The notes under the pieces: generated by a model | Databases searched by the model: none | The model's input: the letters and a program-made list of their open reading frames with translations, nothing else | Told to the model about the DNA's origin: nothing | Part shown: one piece after another, positions 57,453 to 64,000 of the stretch | How positions within the stretch are numbered: the first letter of the stretch is position 1 | Layout: every line of letters begins with the position of its first letter | Program-made: the position numbers and the translations under genes | NCBI GenBank assembly: GCA_022497155.1 | Contig: MU385734.1 | Coordinates: forward strand, 124,001-188,000 | DNA: 64,000 nt | DNA from: Whalleya microplaca | Lineage: Eukaryota > Ascomycota > Sordariomycetes > Xylariales > Xylariaceae | Direction of reading: 5' to 3'

Positions 57453-57814
57453 TGTATTGTAGCACTCGACATTAAAGGCAAGACATCTGCTAGGTATGTG
57501 AAGGGGGAAGACCGAAGTCTTGAGCTGAAGTTTAGCGCTCTTATATTAGATCCCTCTAATATCGTCAATTAGAACTTGAAGGTTTGGGCCGTAACAGTAT
57601 GTTAAGCAGCTAGGACACTCATTGAAAACGAAACATGAAACTTCAATATTCTACCAATCTTACAGATTTGGCTCTGAGAAACTTTAAGAAAGCCTACATA
57701 ACGAGATACTATAACACCTGCACCGGGCTGCGGCTACATAAGCGGAGCGATGTAGTTATAAGGCCTATATTCCTCTAGATGAAGCTATCTGCTAGTGCGT
57801 GCGTGCGTGCGCGC

Positions 57815-57877
<63 letters not shown>

Positions 57878-58103
57878 CATGCGTCCAGGATAGCTCTTAT
57901 GAGCAATATGATGGCTGATGTGTTGCTTCACTGTTCTGTTGCTACCTATTAGGATAAAATAGCTAATATATCCAGATACCTCTTTGTTCGATTCACACTC
58001 ACACTAGATATATATACTATCTGCATGTGACGTTAACCCCCTTACAGTGTAGATCAATTGCAAGATACTTAGTGTACCGAATAGATGCATACACTAGTCT
58101 TAT
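57453..58103. other. Intergenic region with Z-DNA-prone repeat
   Basis: No gene supported. The alternating purine-pyrimidine tract is annotated separately. Confidence 0.5.
57795..57884. repeat. Alternating GTGC/GC/GT tract
   Basis: About 90 bases of unbroken purine-pyrimidine alternation: three or four GTGC units, then about nine GC, then about 24 GT. Such tracts readily adopt Z-DNA and vary in length by slippage. It lies roughly 420 bases before the RIP1 start. Confidence 0.9.
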
Positions 58104-58111
58104 CACGTGAT
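58104..58111. promoter_or_regulatory. TCACGTGA palindrome upstream of RIP1
   Basis: A perfect CACGTG core, the site bound by Cbf1-type bHLH proteins, lies 194 bases before the RIP1 ATG. In yeast Cbf1 sites occur with Hap sites in promoters of some respiratory genes; here only the sequence is seen. Confidence 0.4.
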
Positions 58112-58145
58112 TATCCGTGTCGCCGGTAGAACCCGGCCGGTTGGG

Positions 58146-58150
58146 CCAAT
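58146..58150 (+). promoter_or_regulatory. CCAAT box upstream of RIP1
   Basis: CCAAT in the context GGCCAATCAATCG lies about 155 bases before the RIP1 start. CCAAT is the site of the Hap2/3/5 (CBF/NF-Y) complex, a known regulator of fungal respiratory genes. Binding here is inferred. Confidence 0.4.
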
Positions 58151-58304
58151 CAATCGACGGCAATTTCAGAGCTTCTTCGGCCCTTGCCTCAGGCCACCGC
58201 GCTAATTAGCTTGGAAACATTACCAAACTTTCTTTTGTTAAGGAAAAAAGACCTCAAGTCCACGACACCCCTACGACGACGACTAATTGATCCTCCGCAC
58301 CGCC

Positions 58305-59226
58305 ATGGCGCCTCTCACAATTGCCTCCCGTGCTCTTGCGCGAGGTGTCTCGAGATCTTGCTGCCGCGTGAACGCCGCCCGCGCCCTGTCCACGACGACG
58401 CAGCTCCACGATGCCGCCGGCTCCTACTCGAGTCCCTTCAAGGGCGAGTCCAAGTCGACCAACATCCCCGATTTCGGCAAATACTTCAACAAGGGCAGCG
58501 CCAGCACGAATCTACTGTTTCAGTACTTCATGGTCGGAACGATGGGCGCTGTCACTGCTGCCGGAGCCAAGTCGACTGTGCAAGGTACGTCTGGAGACGG
58601 GCCCTTCGGCGCCTGGGGGAAAGGCTTCATACACGTTCACCACCGCTGTCATGACATCATTTCGTTATCAATGGATACCCTGGCGCAGCCGATGCTGACA
58701 TGCCGTGATTAGAATTCCTAAAGAACATGTCCGCGTCCGCCGATGTCCTGGCCATGGCCAAGGTCGAGGTCGACCTCAACGCCATCCCCGAGGGCAAGAA
58801 CGTCATCATCAAGTGGAGAGGAAAGCCCGTGTTCATCCGACACCGTACCGAAGACGAGATCAACGAGGCGAACAAGATTGACGTTGCGTCATTAAGAGAT
58901 CCTCAGGCCGACGAGGACCGTGTTCAGAAGCCCGAGTGGCTGGTCATGTTGGGTACGATTATTTTGTTTTACGACGATATCAACGATGCACACCGTGGAT
59001 CGGCCCAAGCGCGTCTAGGCATAGCTAACTAACATCTGATACAGGCGTCTGCACGCATCTTGGTTGCGTGCCCATCGGCGAAGCAGGCGATTTCGGCGGG
59101 TGGTTCTGCCCTTGCCACGGTTCCCACTACGATATCTCCGGACGTATACGGAAAGGACCTGCTCCCCTCAACCTCGAGATCCCGGCCTACGATTTCCCCG
59201 AGGAGGACAAGCTGATCATCGGTTAA
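58305..59226 (+). CDS. RIP1: Rieske iron-sulfur subunit of complex III
   Basis: Exons 58305-58584, 58713-58952 and 59045-59226 give 233 residues. An Arg/Ala-rich mitochondrial presequence ([20 protein letters not shown]) is followed by the transmembrane anchor ([18 protein letters not shown]). The hinge [16 protein letters not shown] precedes the [2Fe-2S] fold. Cluster ligands are Cys176 and His178 in CTHLGC, and Cys195 and His198 in CPCHGSHYD; Cys181 and Cys197 form the stabilising disulfide. It carries electrons from ubiquinol to cytochrome c1 in the inner membrane. The start is the first ATG of the open frame. CCAAT and CACGTG sites upstream fit respiratory control. Confidence 0.97.
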
Positions 59227-60412
59227 GCGCGTTTGTATTTTTATTTATTAGACTGGATGGTGGGCCATGCTTCTTTTGTCGTCGACGGAGGGGAGGCGGG
59301 ATACCTAGACGTAATGGCAAGAAGGGGGGAGGCTCATGCATTCTTAGACGTTTCCTTGGCATGGCCAATCTGTACAAAAGAAACATGTCAAGTGGAAAAA
59401 ATGTTCTCAGTACCCAATTTTGGCGTTATGGCCCATGGATCGTGTCATCCCAATCTCAACCCATCAATCAGATCATCCCCTCAATTGTGATTTTCCTGCC
59501 AACGATTTTCCTGCCAAAGTCTTCGAGTCCCAGGTAAGGGGAACAAGTGATATCCTCATGGTTCTGAGATAGAAGCTCGTTAGGGGAACCTCCCTCAGAA
59601 TAGTAACGAAGGGGCATGATGGCTCATGGTCTTACGTCCGCTAAGATAATTCAAACCTAGCCGACCTAGTCGTACCAAAGTTGAGAACGCTCTTTCGCAT
59701 CTTGGGTTGTAATTCGAATGGCTAGCTCTCAACAAGTGACGGGAAGACGGGCCAGAAACCCTATATCAGAGTGCATATGGTAATCTACAGATATGTTCGG
59801 ACGACCGCGAGTGACGATCAATCCTTGATAGACATCATGATGGGGGATCGTGCCGTCCGTATGATACAGGTACTAAGTATCTCGTAGACTAGTCTTACGC
59901 GCACACGCTTGGGGTTTGGGGCACGTATGTAGAAGGTTGCATCTTCCCTATGCGCTCGGGCAGCAAAGCGTCTATATGTGCCGGTAGAAGAGGCCAATGG
60001 TTGGGAAATTTGTTTCTATTGAGCCCGCTTTGACTCGGACCACCCTTCGCTTTCATAAGGTTTCACGGATACGCTGTAGGAGATCATTCTGCCTACAGGC
60101 TGAAGTCTAGAGTCTAAGTGGCATTCAAGTGGTTGCTTGACCCATGGACGATATTTGATTTCTGTCATTCCTAAGTGGTAAGACTTCGAGTCTGAAGCTG
60201 TGCGCTAAATATGCATCAGCTCACTGAGAGAATTCCCACCGAATATCTGGAGTGAACCAAAATCGAGAATTTTCGCTGGAAATTCATCAAGAATTGAAGT
60301 CATTCGCCGGAATACAACATCCAAGCCATGCTCAACGGCGATGATACATATCACCGCCGGGAACATATAAGACGAACGCTAATCCCAGTCGAGTCAAGCC
60401 GCATCGACTTAC
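59227..60412. other. Gene-free stretch downstream of RIP1
   Basis: No gene with recognisable homology. The first part is the RIP1 3' flank. Confidence 0.4.
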
Positions 60413-60623
60413 TCTCATCTGAACATCGTGCGAGGCTTTCCATGCGAACCACGAGGCCGCAAGGTCTGGCAAGATCCGCCGTAGGGACAACGGCAAGGCC
60501 GCGATAGTCGCGAGGACGTTGAAAACCGTTGATGTCAGAAGCAGATCCTTGGCGGCTGAGTTGAGGCGATTCAAGTGGCGCCAGGGGTACCCTCTCGCGT
60601 AGTCGGCCGACCTATCATAACCC
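60413..60623 (-). CDS. Possible internal exon of an unidentified minus-strand gene
   Basis: An open minus-strand block of about 70 codons reads DYARGYPWRHLNRL, then a hydrophobic helix (STVFNVLATIAALPLSL), then WFAWKASHDVQMR. It ends exactly at a consensus donor (AGA-GTAAGT) and can start after an AAGACAG acceptor. The composition looks protein-like. I could not find a matching start exon or end exon, so this is either part of a small unidentified gene, a decayed gene, or chance. Confidence 0.28.
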
Positions 60624-61575
60624 CTGTCTTATACCAAACCCTGATCGCTCTTATGAGACGCTCCAGGTTTGATCGCCAGTCTCGTCTCAACTTCAGCGCG
60701 AACATGAGCGCCATGGAAGCGGACTGCATATGTACAACATTTCGGTTTGCCGGTCCGAACATGACTGAGGCCTACCAATTGGCCATTGCAGCTTATGTTC
60801 GTCACTGAGGAAAGTCGTGATCTTGAGGATTTACTAGCATAACATCAGCTACTACTACTCAGAAAGTAACCGTTGTCTAAGCTAATGCTGTATTGCAAAG
60901 ATGCCACGATACTCTATTAAACAGCCGTCTGCCAATATCGTAGCCGCCCTAACCGACCCTGGCTGGCAAAGACTAGCTATTAAAACATGTTACTATTGAT
61001 GCCCCGTGCTTTACGTACACCTTATGTGGGCATGCCATCTCACCCCTTGATAGATATCTCCCTCCGGCTCCCAGTCAACCCGATGGCAACCCTTCCGGCG
61101 GCTCATTTGAAGCTGGGGTACGGAGCCTCTAGGTAGTTCCCATGATATCTCATCTTGGGACGATAAGATCTACAGGGCCGGGGTCTGGTTTAAGCGAACA
61201 ATTGGGAGACTATATCGCGCTACGATGAGACATCAGTTTGGACTGGGGCTTGGCTACCAAAATAAGGCGCCGCCGGTATGGTCCGACAGGTCTATGCGTG
61301 TCGTCCTCATGAGGTTCTCATGTTCGGCGCCGTATATATGGGGAATAGCTGCCCGCGATATGGTCGCCGTTTCTTCACATCTGTTCTTCATCCAACGACA
61401 GCGCTTCTCTCATTCCCGTTCCATTCTTTCTAGTTCTGTGAACTACCACTTTTCGTTAACCTTCTTACGCTCTTTACCATACAACTTGAACAGATAACCA
61501 GGCAGGCCCTCTTTTTGCACTTTATATAATCCTAGTATACGCCGATCGATCGTTTATCTATCCAATACCGGCAAT
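60624..61575. other. Intergenic region upstream of the secreted-protein gene
   Basis: No gene supported. The last 120 bases contain a TATA-like TTTATATAA and a pyrimidine-rich leader before the ATG at 61576. Confidence 0.45.
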
Positions 61576-63171
61576 ATGAAGTTCGAGACGAGCGCTGCTC
61601 TGTTGGTCATGCTGGGTGCGGCATCTGCTCGCCCCGACGCCGTAAAGATTTACAAGAAAGGTGGCGCCCTAGTACGCTCACCACTCAAGTATAAGCGAGA
61701 GGTTCCCCGTGAGTTCCACCGGCTGTAGGGATAAGCCTTGTCGGCTCCTGCTAACCGTACATCAGAGGAGCACTCGCACGAACAGTTCCTCACCGGTGTC
61801 GAGGCGGCCCTGAACTTGAACAACGTCGACAAGATCCAGGGCGCTGTCTTCGGCCTGCTTGGAAACGCCGCCGCTGCCGCAGGTGCCGGAAACGTCAAGG
61901 ATCTGGACTGTCTGCAGCAGCGCATCGCTGACCAGGCCTTCACCAACGCCAAGGCTGCCAACGATGTCGAGGGCATGACCAACGCCCTCATCTTCCGTGC
62001 TCTCGTATGTGTCCTTGATGAGAATCTTGAGATCCAAATCTGACCCTTGCGTAGGAGAGAAACACCGGCTCAGTCGGCCTGGCTTCTGTTCTCTGCACAT
62101 CCGAGACCGCGGTGAACCCCGAGATCGCCGCCCTTCAGCAGCACCAGGACCCCGCCTCCGACGGCGCGGCCGCGCTGAACAAGCAGATCACCCTTGATCT
62201 GGCTGCGCAGCTGGCATCGGTCGGTGCCGATCCCCAGCTCGCTCTCCAATCCGGAACTTTCGCTCCCGGTGATGTACGTTTTGACCTCCATACCGGTTTC
62301 GTATCCAGCAAGCTAATGACATGTACAGCTCGGCGACGCAACCGCCGCTGGCAACACCTGCGACGAGGCTGACGACCCCGTCGGCTGTATTTTCACCCAG
62401 AATCTGCTCGTCGAGGATGCGACGGCCGATGAGATCGACGCTGCTGCCGCCGCCGGTGGCTCCGGCGCTTCTGTCGGTAACAGCACCGCCGGAAACGCCG
62501 CAAGCAACAGCACGGCTTCAAGTGGTAAAGCCGCCTCTGCCAGTGGCAATGCCGCGGCTGCAAGTAGCAGTGCCGCCGCCGGTGCTTCCAACAACGCCAA
62601 CGCTGGTTCTTCCAACAGCGGCGCCACCGCGACCGCTGGTGTAGACGTAAACGCCTTCACCGGCGATGTCGGCTCAGCTCCCGTCCCCGTGATCTCCTCG
62701 GCGGCCGACAAGCCCTTCAGCGTGAACGGGGCCACGTTCCTGAACCAGGGTGCGGCCATCCAGCGAGCATGCGACGTGCAGAAGAACGCGTGCGCGAACG
62801 CGGCGAACGGCGGGGACGCCAGCGTCAGCGTCTCCGACTGCGACGCCCAGCAGAAGCAGTGCGTGGCGCAGAACGCCAAGAAGCGCCGCCAGGCGGCCGA
62901 CACGGGCTCGTGCGGCTCGGCGGCGATCTCGTTCGGCGTCCAGGACGACCGCGGCAACGAGGAGGCCTTCGCCCCCGTCAACACCGCCGACTTCAACCAC
63001 GGCTCCGCGCTCGCGCCCGCCGTCATCACCAACTTCATCTGTGGCCAGCTTGGGAGCAAGTGCGACGCCTCCGCCGCCGCCGTCTCGGCTTGCGAGGAGG
63101 GCGCCCAGGCTGCCAACTCGCTGAAGGGGCAGGCTGCTGCTGATGCCTTCAATGCTGCTATCGGTGCTTAG
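61576..63171 (+). CDS. Secreted Ala/Ser-rich protein with Cys-containing C-terminal domain
   Basis: Exons 61576-61708, 61766-62004, 62055-62273 and 62329-63171 encode 477 residues. A signal peptide (MKFETSAALLVMLGAASA) is followed by an Ala-rich helical region with paired cysteines (DLDCLQQRI, SVLCTSE, NTCDEADDPVGC). A long Ser/Ala/Gly/Asn linker resembles wall-protein spacers. The C-terminal domain (about 360-477) has RACDVQKNACANAAN, SVSDCDAQQKQC, TGSCGSAAISFG and FICGQLGSKCDASAA. The family is common in ascomycetes and often mislabelled as ribosomal protein S17; I know of no established function. A wall or extracellular location is inferred. No GPI signal is evident at the end. GC-rich coding produces long shadow frames on both strands. 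Confidence 0.85.
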
Positions 63172-64000
63172 GTGGGCGGTCTAGGGGTGTGTGGCTTTTG
63201 TACGTGTACGGGTTTATGATGGTTACATTTTTATGAGGATAGGTTCTTAGGCATAGTGATGATTTCGTTCAAGCGTAAATTCAAGCATCAATACAAGGAT
63301 ATATGAACTCTTTTATCTTATATTTGAGGTCCTTTGCTTAAGCCGGTTGAGCTTTAGTAGTTGCTGTTCTTGTATATCTTCTAGCGGCTGTGGACTGTTA
63401 TTTCCCAAGGTGAGCTCGGGGAACAGATGCTAGTCTCTACTACCAGGAGGTGTATTGATACATCTGAATACTTCATATTGTTGGCTCTATCTTAGTCTTG
63501 GTTGAAATAATGTAATAGTTCAGCCACCCACCCTCTCCGAATGATGGCTGACTCATAAAACTGCCTATGTGTCCACCTCTGCCAACCTCAGCAGAACTTC
63601 ATAGCAAGGGGAGTTCATAGAGGCACATTGTGCTCGCCGGCGAGGTACCGTTGAATAAGGTTCCACATCCAAGGCGAGCCCGCGTCACACAAACCTTCAG
63701 AATTCCAATAGAAGCTACCGGGGAAGGTCACAAGGTGTACATTCTTAAATGCCTGTGTCTTCAATGCCGCTGCAGTCCGTCAGGACAACATCGATGGACT
63801 AATTGGCTTCGGTGCAGTACACCATCATACACCGAATATTGACGTGTTCATTATGATGAGGTACTATAATGTTAAATCGTAAGCAAATATAAATAGTTAT
63901 TATACATAAAGTCGAACTAATGCTCATTGAAATGTGATTAGTTGACTATAAATAGTTATAGTATTATAATGAAATGGGTCATTAGTCAGCCGCTTGCAGA
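63172..64000. other. Intergenic window end, AT-rich
   Basis: This is the 3' flank of the secreted-protein gene and AT-rich sequence to the window edge. The word TATAAATAGTTAT occurs twice, near 63888 and 63948. No gene is supported. Confidence 0.5.

Noticed and set aside
62313..63152. A 279-codon frame opposite the secreted-protein gene
   Set aside because: It is Ala/Pro/Ser low-complexity shadow of the Ser/Ala linker and C-terminal domain.
1..64000. CRISPR arrays, rRNA genes, riboswitches or prokaryotic operons
   Set aside because: None seen; the window is eukaryotic nuclear DNA with spliceosomal introns.

Overview
This window is nuclear DNA of a filamentous ascomycete (Pezizomycotina, probably Sordariomycetes). 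The evidence is short introns of about 47-167 bases with GTRNGT-like donors and CTAAC/CTGAC branch sites, CT-rich promoters, a typical fungal protein set, and a 7.6 kb retrotransposon destroyed by RIP-type mutation. Most genes are split, so the models were assembled by reading donors, branch sites, acceptors and phase. The exon sums of every named multi-exon gene are divisible by three, with one informative exception, the P450 at 18.8 kb.

Left arm (1-17.7 kb): a Bem1-like polarity scaffold, thymidylate synthase with a cell-cycle MCB site in its promoter, a single-exon CENP-B/Tc5-type DNA-binding protein ending in a zinc finger, a Mid2-like wall-stress-sensor-type membrane protein (minus), tRNA-Ala(AGC) (minus), a six-exon TRP-type cation channel and a PhzF-family protein.

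Middle (17.7-35.8 kb): a gene-poor accessory island. Two cytochrome P450 genes converge at 18.8-22.9 kb. The first carries an exact 25-bp tandem duplication in its anchor exon that breaks the reading frame. From 25,224 to 32,867 lies a complete but RIP-mutated Ty3/Gypsy chromovirus on the minus strand. It has two 306-bp LTRs, a polypurine tract, recognisable protease, reverse transcriptase, integrase and chromodomain relics, and a 5-bp target duplication that differs by one RIP-like change. A tRNA-derived SINE-like unit follows at 35.3 kb.

Right arm (35.8-64 kb): mostly housekeeping genes. They are Rad4/XPC (minus) divergent from a Cuz1/ZFAND1-type AN1 protein, MTFP1 (minus) divergent from ATP synthase subunit k (Atp19), an SMP-30/lactonase-like enzyme, DDB1, a family-2 glycosyltransferase next to a Zn(II)2Cys6 regulator, the Rieske protein of complex III, and a secreted Ala/Ser-rich protein. 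Three genes serve mitochondrial energetics (MTFP1, ATP19, RIP1). Two serve nucleotide-excision repair (Rad4 and DDB1), with about 8.4 kb between the two genes.

No wholly new system is established. The most useful leads are the P450 frame-breaking duplication, the CpA-directed RIP of the chromovirus, the tRNA-derived small elements, the extra T-arm hairpin downstream of tRNA-Ala, and two in-frame introns next to the channel pore.
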